20,727 nt of DNA from assembly GCA_034111325.1 (NCBI GenBank), contig JAWUXM010000012.1, forward strand, positions 1 to 20,727. Reading direction: 5' to 3'. The stretch is from JAWUXM01 sp034111325 (GTDB lineage Bacteria > Pseudomonadota > Alphaproteobacteria > Rickettsiales > JABIRX01). Position 1 is the first letter of the stretch. Every line of letters starts with the position of its first letter. Made by a program: the position numbers and the translations under genes. Below are positions 6,999-14,496 of this stretch, in pieces. The notes beneath the pieces were generated by a model. The model was given only the letters and a program-made list of their open reading frames with translations, made no database searches and was not told the origin of the DNA.

Positions 6999-7964
6999 TT
7001 ATACCGCTTTTAAAATATTATTTATTGCCTCCCCTTCTGACATGCCGAATTTATCAACTGCTGCCATAAGCCCAGCATCTAAGCTTAAGCATGGATTAGA
7101 ATTTATATCAATCACCCAAGGAACATTGTTCTCATCAACACGAAAATCAATTCGCGCATAACTATTGATTTTAAAAACATCACAGACCTGTTTGATTATT
7201 GCGTGCAGTTTTTTTTGCAATTCAGGCTCTTGCTGAACAAGAAATATACGTTGTAATCGATGATGATTTTCAGTGCCAACCTCCCATTTTGCGGAATAAT
7301 CAACAATATTATATTTACCAACAAAATCCTCGGCAAAAACCATTTCAGGAATCGGCAAAACTTCGATCTTGCCGTTAACCATCATCACCGAAATATTAAA
7401 CTCTCGTCCTTCAATATATTCCTCGGCAAACCATTCTCCGCCATATTGCTGCTTTTTCTCTGCAATAATATGCGCCAAATTTATATCACTAATCGAGCCA
7501 TCATCTATCCCGATTGAAGCATGTTCACTTATTGATTTGACAATATATTTTTTAGTTAGTTGCGCATTACTGATTTGACTAGATTCTAGCCATTCTGGCG
7601 TATTTATATTATTCGCTTTAAGAATCTGCTTGCTCAAAACCTTATCTTTAGTAAGTAACAAAAACTCTGTCGTTGCGCCAGTATAAGGCAATTGTAAGAA
7701 ATCGAGCAATGCAGTAAATTGATACATATTCGCATCACTGCCCGCAAACGACTCAACCAAGTTAAACACTATCACCTTGGTTTTGTCATATTGCGTTATC
7801 TTCTTAATAAAACTCGACTCATTGACATTTTCCACAGAAACCATAAAACCATTTTCTTGCAAAGCGGCACGAATTTCTTCAACCTGCATAAGTGTATCAG
7901 CATCTGCCAAATTATTAGTTGAACCGCTATGAATGATGATTATGTGTTTATTTTTTAATGCCAT
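6999..7964 (-). CDS. ATP-grasp ligase, D-Ala-D-Ala-ligase-like (second in cluster)
   Basis: The 321-residue protein has an N-terminal pre-ATP-grasp domain (IIIIHSGS, 8-15; VIVFNLVESFAG, 65-76) and LTKDKVLSKQILKANNINTPEW (104-125), the Ddl-like lid region. Nucleotide and metal residues follow in KYIVKSISEHASIGI (139-153), EEYIEGREFNISVM (181-194) and RIDFRVDE...WVIDINSNPCLS (271-294). Such enzymes activate a carboxylate as acyl phosphate and join it to an amine. It is not close enough in context to call Ddl: there is no murein gene nearby, and it is one of two divergent ligases behind kamA. ATG 7964 lies 35 bases after the first ligase's stop. Confidence 0.88.
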   Translation of the reverse strand: MALKNKHIIIIHSGSTNNLADADTLMQVEEIRAALQENGFMVSVENVNESSFIKKITQYDKTKVIVFNLVESFAGSDANMYQFTALLDFLQLPYTGATTEFLLLTKDKVLSKQILKANNINTPEWLESSQISNAQLTKKYIVKSISEHASIGIDDGSISDINLAHIIAEKKQQYGGEWFAEEYIEGREFNISVMMVNGKIEVLPIPEMVFAEDFVGKYNIVDYSAKWEVGTENHHRLQRIFLVQQEPELQKKLHAIIKQVCDVFKINSYARIDFRVDENNVPWVIDINSNPCLSLDAGLMAAVDKFGMSEGEAINNILKAV

Positions 7965-7999
7965 GCCTCTTATACCAAATATCTTTAATAATTATACAT

Positions 8000-8980
8000 T
8001 TAAAGAAGAACCTTGGTATTACTTGCTGCCTCTATTATTCCGCCAATTAACCTTTGGTAAGAAATCCCTGCTTGCGTTGCCAGAATCGGCAAATCTGAAT
8101 GAGTGGGGTGCAAACCTGCAAGAGGATTAGCTTCTAGAAAATATGGCTTCCCCTTATCATCACAACGCACATCAATACGCCCAGCATCCTTGCAACCTAA
8201 CGCCTGCCAAGCATTTTTTGCCAAGACAATAGCTTTTTGCGCAACTGCATCAATTGCTAATTTATATTCAACCAATTCCTCACAATTTTCTTTATTAGTA
8301 TAGGAATGACAAGCACCCTCTTGAGCATTTTTAATAATTACCTCTAATGCGCCAATTGCTTGACATTCATCATCATTGCCTAAAAAGCCAACCGTAAATT
8401 CGCGACCCGAAAGGAAGGTTTCAACCAAAACTGGTTGCTGAAATTCTTGCAGTAATTTCTGACAAACTAACTTTAGCTCTTGCTTGTTTTTTATATAGGA
8501 ATTGGCAGAAATCCCTTTACCTGTGCCTTCTGCTAAAGGTTTGGCAAAAACTGGAAAATGCAAACTCACTTTTGCAACATCTGCTATCGAACGCACAACC
8601 AGAAATTCTGGTGTGGCTACGCCAGCCTCACGTACGATAAGTTTAGCGATGGATTTATTCAAAGTATTAATCATCACATCAGGGCTTGAGAATGTGTAAG
8701 GAATCTGGTAGATATCGAGCAATGTAGGCACTTGTGCCTCGCGTGCCAAACCGTTTAAGCCTTCGGCAACATTAAACACTAAATCCCACCTTTCCCCTTT
8801 TACTAAGCGCTGTGCAAGATTTTTGACATGACCAATCATTACCACTTGATGACCAAGTGTGGCGATTGTATCTTTTAAACTAGTGATTGTCTCGAGCGTG
8901 TCAAATTCAGAGATTTGTTCAGTGCTTAAGCCTAACCCCTGATAATCATCACGCAAATCGTAAGTAAATCCTATTTTCAT
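8000..8980 (-). CDS. ATP-grasp ligase, D-Ala-D-Ala-ligase-like (first in cluster)
   Basis: The 326-residue protein has the same three-part architecture as its downstream neighbour but is clearly a different lineage. It opens MKIGFTYDLRDDY and has LVFNVAEGLNG (67-77), PVFAKPLAEGTGKGIS (143-158) for ATP binding, VETFLSGREFTVG (186-198), and GRIDVRCDD...YFLEANPLAGLHPTHSDLP (267-298) with the metal-binding acid and Asn. A carboxylate-amine ligase activity is expected; the substrate is unknown. Its start codon overlaps the stop of a 25-codon mini-ORF (ATGA), itself overlapping the kamA stop in the same way. It probably couples with the second ligase to build a two-bond product, but this is inference. 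Confidence 0.88.
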   Translation of the reverse strand: MKIGFTYDLRDDYQGLGLSTEQISEFDTLETITSLKDTIATLGHQVVMIGHVKNLAQRLVKGERWDLVFNVAEGLNGLAREAQVPTLLDIYQIPYTFSSPDVMINTLNKSIAKLIVREAGVATPEFLVVRSIADVAKVSLHFPVFAKPLAEGTGKGISANSYIKNKQELKLVCQKLLQEFQQPVLVETFLSGREFTVGFLGNDDECQAIGALEVIIKNAQEGACHSYTNKENCEELVEYKLAIDAVAQKAIVLAKNAWQALGCKDAGRIDVRCDDKGKPYFLEANPLAGLHPTHSDLPILATQAGISYQRLIGGIIEAASNTKVLL

Positions 8981-9057
8981 TTGGCAAACGCATTACAGAT
9001 AAAAATTGACGCTATATAAATATTCTTACAGGCGTTTGCCAGGGCTATTTTCATTTG
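8971..9057. mobile_element. 61-bp insertion with 13-bp target duplication between kamA and the ligase
   Basis: CTATTTTCATTTG occurs exactly at 8971-8983 and 9045-9057. Between the copies lie 61 bases whose ends carry the inverted pair TGGCAAACGC (8982-8991) and GCGTTTGCCA (9032-9041). On the coding strand each 13-bp copy contains an ATG plus an overlapping TGA. Removing one copy and the 61 bases leaves kamA TGA overlapping the ligase ATG by four bases, the usual tight operon junction. Confidence 0.75.
8977..9054 (-). CDS. 25-codon mini-ORF bridging kamA and the first ligase
   Basis: The frame starts at ATG 9054, overlapping the kamA stop TGA (9051-9053). It runs 25 codons and stops at TGA 8977-8979, overlapping the ligase start ATG 8980. 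It starts MKIA where the ligase starts MKIG, because the insertion copied the ligase start. The peptide has a hydrophobic middle. It is most likely a passive relay for translational coupling and not a functional peptide, but it is open throughout. Confidence 0.4.
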   Translation of the reverse strand: MKIALANACKNIYIASIFICNAFAK

Positions 9058-10481
9058 CCCTTCTGATAAAGACCAGATGCGCCGACAAGGTCAAAACCCT
9101 CTGTGCGCAAATGATTTTGTGCGTTACCAACTCTGCTTTGTGGGTCAGGATAACGGAAAGTACCATTTTCATAATTAGTAATCAGCAAATCATCACCATC
9201 ACGCCCAAGAATATAATCAGGCAGAAGTGGAATCTTCCCGCCGCCACCAGGTGCATCAATGACAAATTGTGGCACAGCATAGCCTGTTGTATGCCCACGT
9301 AATTGACGAATAATCTCCAAGCCTTTTTCTACTGGCGTTCTGAAATGTTCCGAACCAGAAACAGGGTCACATTGATAAAGATAGTAAGGCTTCACCCGCA
9401 TCGTCAATAATTTATGATACATATCTTTCAAAATCTCTGCATCATCATTAATTCCTTTGAGCAAAACCGTTTGACTACCAAGCGGAATTCCGCTATCAGC
9501 AAGGCGACTCGCCGCTTCATATGCTTCAGGAGTTAATTCATCAGGATGGGTGTAATGAATACTCATCCAAAGTGGATGAAACTTCTTCAACATTTTACAA
9601 AGTTTATTGGTAATACGTTGTGGCATAACCACAGGGATTTTTGTACCAATACGAATAAATTCCAAATGAGGAATGTTACGCAGCCTAGTTAAAAGCCACT
9701 CCAATTTATCATCACCGATACTCAAAGGATCACCACCTGATAAAAGACAATCACGAATCTCAGGATGTGCTTCGATATATTGCGCTGATTTTTCCCATTG
9801 GCTAGTACTAAAGCTATATTCACCATTTGTCTCACCGACCATGCGTGAACGTGTACAATAACGGCAATAGGTCGAGCAAAAACCTGTAGTTAGAAATAAA
9901 ACACGATCAGGATAGCGATGAACCAAACCCGGAGTTGCGGTACTTTCATCTTCACCAAGCGGATCAGGATCCTCCCCTATAGATTTTAAGAATTCGCCTC
10001 CGACAGGAATATGCGTTCTACGCAATGGCTGATTTGGGTCAGTTGGACTTAAAAGTGAAGTGTAATACGGAGTGATCGCGATTGGCAAATTACCCGTGCG
10101 TTTTTCAACACTGGCACGCTCATCAGCGGTAAGATCAATCATCTTTTCCAACACGTCTAATTTACGTATACGGTTACGCACTTGCCACTTCCAATCATTC
10201 CACTCATGAATACTAGTATTAGGGTAAAATTTCTTGAGAAATTGCCGTGAATTTTCACTAACAGGAAACCGATTAATGGTAACTAACTTACTCTTATTCG
10301 TAATCGCTTGAATACTAGGCGAAGGCTGATTGCTATTAGAATGTAAAGAAAGGGCACGCAGAGTGTTTGAGAAGTCTATAGGAACTTGACTACAGGCTGT
10401 GTGAAGAGCTGAGGAAGCACCATTATTTAGGACAGTTTGTCGAGGAACAGGGTCTTCAGACGCAATTTTTTCAACGCTCAT
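9051..10481 (-). CDS. kamA: KamA-family radical SAM aminomutase (lysine 2,3-aminomutase-like)
   Basis: The radical SAM motif is GFCSTYCRYCTRSR, with C202, C206 and C209 binding the 4Fe-4S cluster. Downstream are LSGGDPL (247-253), YLYQCDPVSGSEHFRTP (367-383) and FVIDAPGGGGKIPL (406-419). Asp372, Asp409 and Lys416 correspond to D293, D330 and K337 of clostridial lysine 2,3-aminomutase and keep its spacings exactly (37 and 7). There the aspartates hold the lysine side-chain amine and the lysine binds PLP, so a lysine to beta-lysine reaction is the best reading. The first ~90 residues are a Ser/Gln/Asn-rich extension not part of the core, making it longer than the ~416-residue clostridial enzyme. 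No clear ribosome binding site precedes ATG 10481. It is first in a cluster with two ATP-grasp ligases and a GNAT protein. Confidence 0.9.
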   Translation of the reverse strand: MSVEKIASEDPVPRQTVLNNGASSALHTACSQVPIDFSNTLRALSLHSNSNQPSPSIQAITNKSKLVTINRFPVSENSRQFLKKFYPNTSIHEWNDWKWQVRNRIRKLDVLEKMIDLTADERASVEKRTGNLPIAITPYYTSLLSPTDPNQPLRRTHIPVGGEFLKSIGEDPDPLGEDESTATPGLVHRYPDRVLFLTTGFCSTYCRYCTRSRMVGETNGEYSFSTSQWEKSAQYIEAHPEIRDCLLSGGDPLSIGDDKLEWLLTRLRNIPHLEFIRIGTKIPVVMPQRITNKLCKMLKKFHPLWMSIHYTHPDELTPEAYEAASRLADSGIPLGSQTVLLKGINDDAEILKDMYHKLLTMRVKPYYLYQCDPVSGSEHFRTPVEKGLEIIRQLRGHTTGYAVPQFVIDAPGGGGKIPLLPDYILGRDGDDLLITNYENGTFRYPDPQSRVGNAQNHLRTEGFDLVGASGLYQKGK

Positions 10482-10807
10482 ATAAATGCTATAAATATTA
10501 ATATATATTGGGGTAAATAAATCATAATTTTAATTAACAACTATTTGCACAATTAGTGTGAAAAAATTTAAAGTAAAATGATTTAATTCATCTTTTGAAA
10601 AAAAGATTTTTTGGCGAAATAAGACTCTGGTAAAAGCTGCCTGTTTGGGTATTATTCTTTATACCAACTCCTGCCGCATCAAAACCCAAATCGCCATTAA
10701 TAATCGCAGGAAAGTTCTAGGGGCTGGTTAGGGCTTTAGGACATAATGGGACTGTTAAAACCCAACCTCTTTAATAACTTTATAACCCCTAGCAATGCTT
10801 CTGCTTT
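10482..10807. other. Intergenic region upstream of kamA
   Basis: These 326 bases hold no supported gene. They are very AT-rich near kamA (10482-10560), where its promoter should lie, but no consensus pair stands out. An AT hairpin with loop GAAA lies at 10590-10607. A CTAGGGG / CCCCTAG inverted pair (10717-10723, 10786-10792) lies just past the stop of the orphan gene and may structure its 3' end. Confidence 0.5.
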
Positions 10808-12085
10808 TCAACCACCTATTCCTTTTCCACCTTGCTGAGGTTGACCCGGAGGGGCAATGGGATCTGCATCTGCCTCTCCGATATTGATACCTTCTTGCGA
10901 TAACCAATCTCTTATCACCCCTAGTTGCCTGTCCCAACTATCTACCCCTTGCTCACCAGCGTCTTTATGGTGACGTTTATCTACACCATCCCGTGTTTTA
11001 AAGGCACGATCCAAGTCCGTTGTGCTAAGCTCTCCAAAAGCTTCTTTATTGGCACGATCCTCGCCATATTCCTTTTGAAATTTTTCAAAGCACGAAGCAG
11101 AAAGGCGTAGCTTAATCGTACTTGATTCAGGATTTGGCTGATACGGTTTAAACCCTAAAGCCTCGAGCTTACCACACATTTCCCCAGCTTCCTTTGGGCT
11201 GCTGCATTTCAATGCTAGAGGTAGCCCCATCCCTTGATACTTGCCACCAACTGTTGCTCCGCGGTCTTGTTCAAACCCCATTTCTTGTAGAAGATTAACA
11301 TCTGCAGCTTGCGGCGAATGAGTCTCCCTGAAGGCATGTTTTGACAAATCTTTTTCTGGGATAAAAAATCCTTTGCCATTTTCATACATACCAAATTTCA
11401 AACCTGGGTATTTTTTCGAAACTCCGGCTTTTTCACGAGCATATTCTTCTGCACCTATGTCCAATAGGTCTTTACCTGCATCGAGCTCATCCTGTATACA
11501 TTTTGGCTCTGATCTTTTTTTCGCCTCCCTTTTCACCCAACCTGTAATCCCGCCGCCGCTAGCTTCTTGAATATTAAATCCCTCCGCCGCCATTCTTTTC
11601 TCATAACACTCATGTAAACCCTTATCGTAAGAATCTTTACTTGCTTTTAGCCCTATATCGAGTTTTGCATGCGCTATTTTACCAAGACCTGTTTGAAGCT
11701 CTGATGCTACCTCTTGTCGATCATTGAGTTCTTTTTGTAGTTCTGGTGATGGTAGTTCTGGTGGTTGCGGCTGCCCTAATTTTAGCAGATATATTCCTTG
11801 ATTATTGAATCTTTGTCGCTCTCGAAGGTTTTGTTGTGGCAGTAGTCCCTCTTGGCTTTTGAGTTCTGCGTATCGCTGTTGTCGTTGCTGTTGATCTCGT
11901 GTTTGCTCGGTTGTTCGTAGTTGATCTAGCGCACTGCGTGTTTCTTCTAATTGTTTTTGCTCTTGTTCACTGCGTGCTGTGTTCCTTAATAGCACTGTTC
12001 TTTGTGCTTCGAGTGACTCTCGTGTTAATCTAGCGTCTCGATCTGCTGCACTTATTGTCCTTGTAAAAACATCTAACTCTCCCAT
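10808..12085 (-). CDS. Orphan coiled-coil protein, ~425 residues
   Basis: I recognise no family. Residues ~15-95 are rich in Gln, Arg and Glu with heptad-like spacing (EQEQKQLEETRSALDQL), giving a likely long coiled coil. A Pro-rich hinge (QPQPPELPSPEL) follows near 106-117. The remainder (~150-400) is a charged globular region with scattered Cys (161, 197, 295, 305, 333), and the C-terminus is a Gly/Gln tail (GQPQQGGKGIGG). There is no signal peptide or membrane segment. AAAGG lies 7 bases before ATG 12085, which I prefer over the in-frame GTG at 12088. It stands alone on its transcript, between kamA and parE. A secreted or structural role is possible but unsupported. Confidence 0.7.
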   Translation of the reverse strand: MGELDVFTRTISAADRDARLTRESLEAQRTVLLRNTARSEQEQKQLEETRSALDQLRTTEQTRDQQQRQQRYAELKSQEGLLPQQNLRERQRFNNQGIYLLKLGQPQPPELPSPELQKELNDRQEVASELQTGLGKIAHAKLDIGLKASKDSYDKGLHECYEKRMAAEGFNIQEASGGGITGWVKREAKKRSEPKCIQDELDAGKDLLDIGAEEYAREKAGVSKKYPGLKFGMYENGKGFFIPEKDLSKHAFRETHSPQAADVNLLQEMGFEQDRGATVGGKYQGMGLPLALKCSSPKEAGEMCGKLEALGFKPYQPNPESSTIKLRLSASCFEKFQKEYGEDRANKEAFGELSTTDLDRAFKTRDGVDKRHHKDAGEQGVDSWDRQLGVIRDWLSQEGINIGEADADPIAPPGQPQQGGKGIGG

Positions 12086-12202
12086 CACAATACCTTTATA
12101 GAATATATAACTCCTAGCCCAATTGTAACATAATTTGACTAATTAGGCAATATAAGTAACTAGTTTTTGTTATTCATCAGGAATCTGCCCAATTAACTAA
12201 AA

Positions 12203-12298
12203 TATCTCAACTTTAAGGTTGCAGCAACGCACATTCTACAGCCATGAGCGAAATGAACAAAGGTTATTAACAAAAAAGCGCTCAAAAGACCCGCTTTT
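12203..12298. repeat. Partial, degenerate copy of the dispersed palindromic repeat
   Basis: The run GAGCGAAATGAACAAAGG and the following TTATTAACAAAAAAG (12246-12280) repeat exactly at 12375-12409, and the following CAAAAGACC stretch is also shared. Upstream, CATTCTACA and a GTTGCAGCAAC palindrome look like an eroded left half. It abuts the full copy, so the 12086-12425 gap is essentially all repeat plus the promoter region of the orphan gene. Confidence 0.7.
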
Positions 12299-12427
12299 AA
12301 AATCTGAGGATTTTTGTGATGATTTTTTGTTAATGTCCTATGCGAATGAGCGAACGTGTACATCTTGGTACACGAGCGAAATGAACAAAGGTTATTAACA
12401 AAAAAGGGTGCAAAAAGACCAGATTTT
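12299..12427. repeat. Dispersed palindromic repeat, copy 2 (intact)
   Basis: The 129-bp unit starts AAAATCTG and ends CAGATTTT, its exact complement. Inside, TTTTTTGTTAAT pairs with ATTAACAAAAAA, and GTGTAC(N6)GTACAC forms the apex hairpin. It overlaps the last two bases of the parE stop codon, just as copy 1 overlaps the sucD stop. The parE transcript therefore ends in a long hairpin, which may stop transcription or protect the 3' end. Confidence 0.8.
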
Positions 12428-14387
12428 AGACGTCTAAGTTAGTTAGTTGCCCCTCCCGCAAAGCAGTCTGCTCCTTAATAAACTTCAAACGAAGCTCGGG
12501 TTTTTTACCCATTAGGCTATAGATGCTATCTTTTGCTTCTGGGAGATTATTATCATCAATAATAACCTTATAAAGAATACGATTTTCAGGGTTCATCGTG
12601 GTTTCCTTCAATTGTGGCGGGGTCATTTCCCCTAAACCTTTGAAACGTCCCATTTCTATTTTCTTGGCAGATTTGGCTTTAAGCTGCGCCACGATTTTAT
12701 CACGCTCTTTTTCATCCAAAGCATAATAGCTTTTCGTCCCTTGTGTTAAGCGATAAAGCGGCGGCACACCTAAATATAGATGTCCGTTTTTGATTAAACT
12801 TAACATCTCTTGGAAAAAGAACGTCATGAGTAAAGCTGCTATATGCGCCCCATCAACATCGGCGTCGGTCATGATAATCACTTTTTCATAGCGCAATGCA
12901 CTTTCATCATAATGATCACGAATCCCGCAGCCAAGAGCAATCTCTATATCATTCACCTCTTGATTCCCCTTAACCTTATCTGCCGTGCTACTCGCAACAT
13001 TTAAGATTTTTCCACGTAAAGGCAAAATCGCCTGCGTTTTCCTATTCCTCGCTTGCTTTGCCGAACCACCCGCCGAATCTCCTTCTACTAAGAAAATCTC
13101 CGTTCCCTCAGGATTTTCTTGTGAACAATCAGTTAGTTTCCCCGGCAGGCGCAACCTTGAAGTAATTGATTTTCGTGCAACATCTTCATGTTTGCGACTA
13201 TTAATCCGAGCTCTTGCCCTTTCTGCTAAATATTCAATTAACTTATTCGCCTCATTAACATTGGCTGTTAGATAATTATCAAAATGATCACGAATAGCAT
13301 TTTCGACTAATTTTATTGCTTCACGATTCACTAATTTTTCCTTAGTTTGCCCTTGGAATTGTGGATCACGCAAGAAAAGTGAAATAATCACAGCGCTATT
13401 TGCTGTAATATCTTCACTAACAATTTGTGTTTTTTTATTACCTGACATCTCGGCGAAATTTAAAACACCTTTAAGTAACGCAGTTTTAATACCAGTTTCG
13501 TGCGTACCACCAAGCGGCGTCACCACCGTGTTACAATAGCTGCGAGTAAATCTCTCACCTTGCGCTGGCCAAACAACTGCCCATTCGACCTTGCCTTTTT
13601 CATTGGCTAAATTTGCCTCGCCAGCAAAAATCTGCTCAATTACTCTATGACCGCCGCTAGTAAGAGATTCTAGATAATCAGCAATTCCCCCTGGGAAATG
13701 GATTAATTCTTCAGTTGGAACATTACTACCTTCTTCGATTAGCGAAGGTGCACATAGCCATTTAATTTTCACGCCTTTAAAAAGATAAGCTTTTGACTTT
13801 GCCAGTAAATACAGACGTTTGGCAGAGAATTTTGCCTTGTCGCCAAAGATTATTGGATCAGGACAAAATGAAACTTTTGTGCCAGTTTTTTTATTATCTT
13901 TCCCTGCTTCTTCTAATTTAGATTTGGCAAAACCTTTGGAATAAACTTGCCGATGAATTTTATAATCACGCGTTGCTTCAACAATTAATTCTTCAGATAA
14001 AGCATTTACCACAGAAATCCCTACGCCATGCAGCCCGCCAGATGTAAAATATGCTTTACCACTAAACTTTCCACCAGAATGCAATGTTGTTAAAATCACT
14101 TCCAAAGCAGATTTATCAGGGAATTTGGGATGTGGATCGATCGGGATCCCACGTCCATTATCTTCAATTACAACTAAATTATTTTCTTCTAGACGAATAG
14201 TGATAAGATTAGCAAAACCAGCAACGGCTTCATCCATTGAATTATCAAAAACCTCTGATACTAAATGATGCATGGCAGAAACATCAGTTCCACCAATATA
14301 CATCCCCGGACGTTTACGTACTGGCTCCAAGCCTTCAAGGACTTCAATATCTAATGCTGTATAACTTTGACTTGCTTTATTGTTCAT
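12426..14387 (-). CDS. parE: DNA topoisomerase IV subunit B
   Basis: ParE is the ATPase and TOPRIM subunit of topoisomerase IV, which decatenates replicated chromosomes with ParC. The 653-residue protein has the GHKL ATPase motifs EVFDNSMDEA (45-54), VIEDNGRGIPI (73-83) and GGLHGVGISVVNALS (117-131). It continues with QTKEKL of the transducer domain, the TOPRIM motifs FLVEGDSAGGSAKQAR and IIMTDADVDGAHI, and the closing GRFKGLGEMTPPQL. It lacks the ~170-residue insertion seen in some GyrB proteins, and its length and TOPRIM context fit ParE. An AAGGA lies some distance upstream of ATG 14387. It diverges from gshA across 109 bases. Confidence 0.93.
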   Translation of the reverse strand: MNNKASQSYTALDIEVLEGLEPVRKRPGMYIGGTDVSAMHHLVSEVFDNSMDEAVAGFANLITIRLEENNLVVIEDNGRGIPIDPHPKFPDKSALEVILTTLHSGGKFSGKAYFTSGGLHGVGISVVNALSEELIVEATRDYKIHRQVYSKGFAKSKLEEAGKDNKKTGTKVSFCPDPIIFGDKAKFSAKRLYLLAKSKAYLFKGVKIKWLCAPSLIEEGSNVPTEELIHFPGGIADYLESLTSGGHRVIEQIFAGEANLANEKGKVEWAVVWPAQGERFTRSYCNTVVTPLGGTHETGIKTALLKGVLNFAEMSGNKKTQIVSEDITANSAVIISLFLRDPQFQGQTKEKLVNREAIKLVENAIRDHFDNYLTANVNEANKLIEYLAERARARINSRKHEDVARKSITSRLRLPGKLTDCSQENPEGTEIFLVEGDSAGGSAKQARNRKTQAILPLRGKILNVASSTADKVKGNQEVNDIEIALGCGIRDHYDESALRYEKVIIMTDADVDGAHIAALLMTFFFQEMLSLIKNGHLYLGVPPLYRLTQGTKSYYALDEKERDKIVAQLKAKSAKKIEMGRFKGLGEMTPPQLKETTMNPENRILYKVIIDDNNLPEAKDSIYSLMGKKPELRLKFIKEQTALREGQLTNLDV

Positions 14388-14496
14388 AATTTATTGTAAC
14401 TTTGTAATTCCTTTTTATATTAAACTTTTTAGAGGAGTTGAGGAAGCTTATATAGACTGATAGCAATTCTGAAATCAATATTATTTTATAACTTTT

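Noticed and set aside
6999..8980. Housekeeping D-Ala-D-Ala ligase or a vancomycin-resistance ligase pair
   Set aside because: There is no murC, murB, ftsQ, vanH or vanX neighbour; the two ligases are mutually divergent and lie in an operon with kamA and a GNAT gene.
9006..9302. 98-residue plus-strand ORF opposite kamA
   Set aside because: It is the antisense of the conserved KamA C-terminus and matches no family.
9051..10481. EpmB, the lysine aminomutase acting on EF-P
   Set aside because: No efp or epmA is nearby, the protein is much longer than EpmB, and it has the C-terminal region and both lysine-binding aspartates of lysine 2,3-aminomutase.
10755..10937. 60-residue minus-strand ORF
   Set aside because: It overlaps the 3' end of the coiled-coil gene in another frame and is basic and low-complexity, with no start signal.
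12426..14387. gyrB
   Set aside because: Length, the compact TOPRIM region and the closing motif fit ParE, though only a tree with both genes from this genome would be final.
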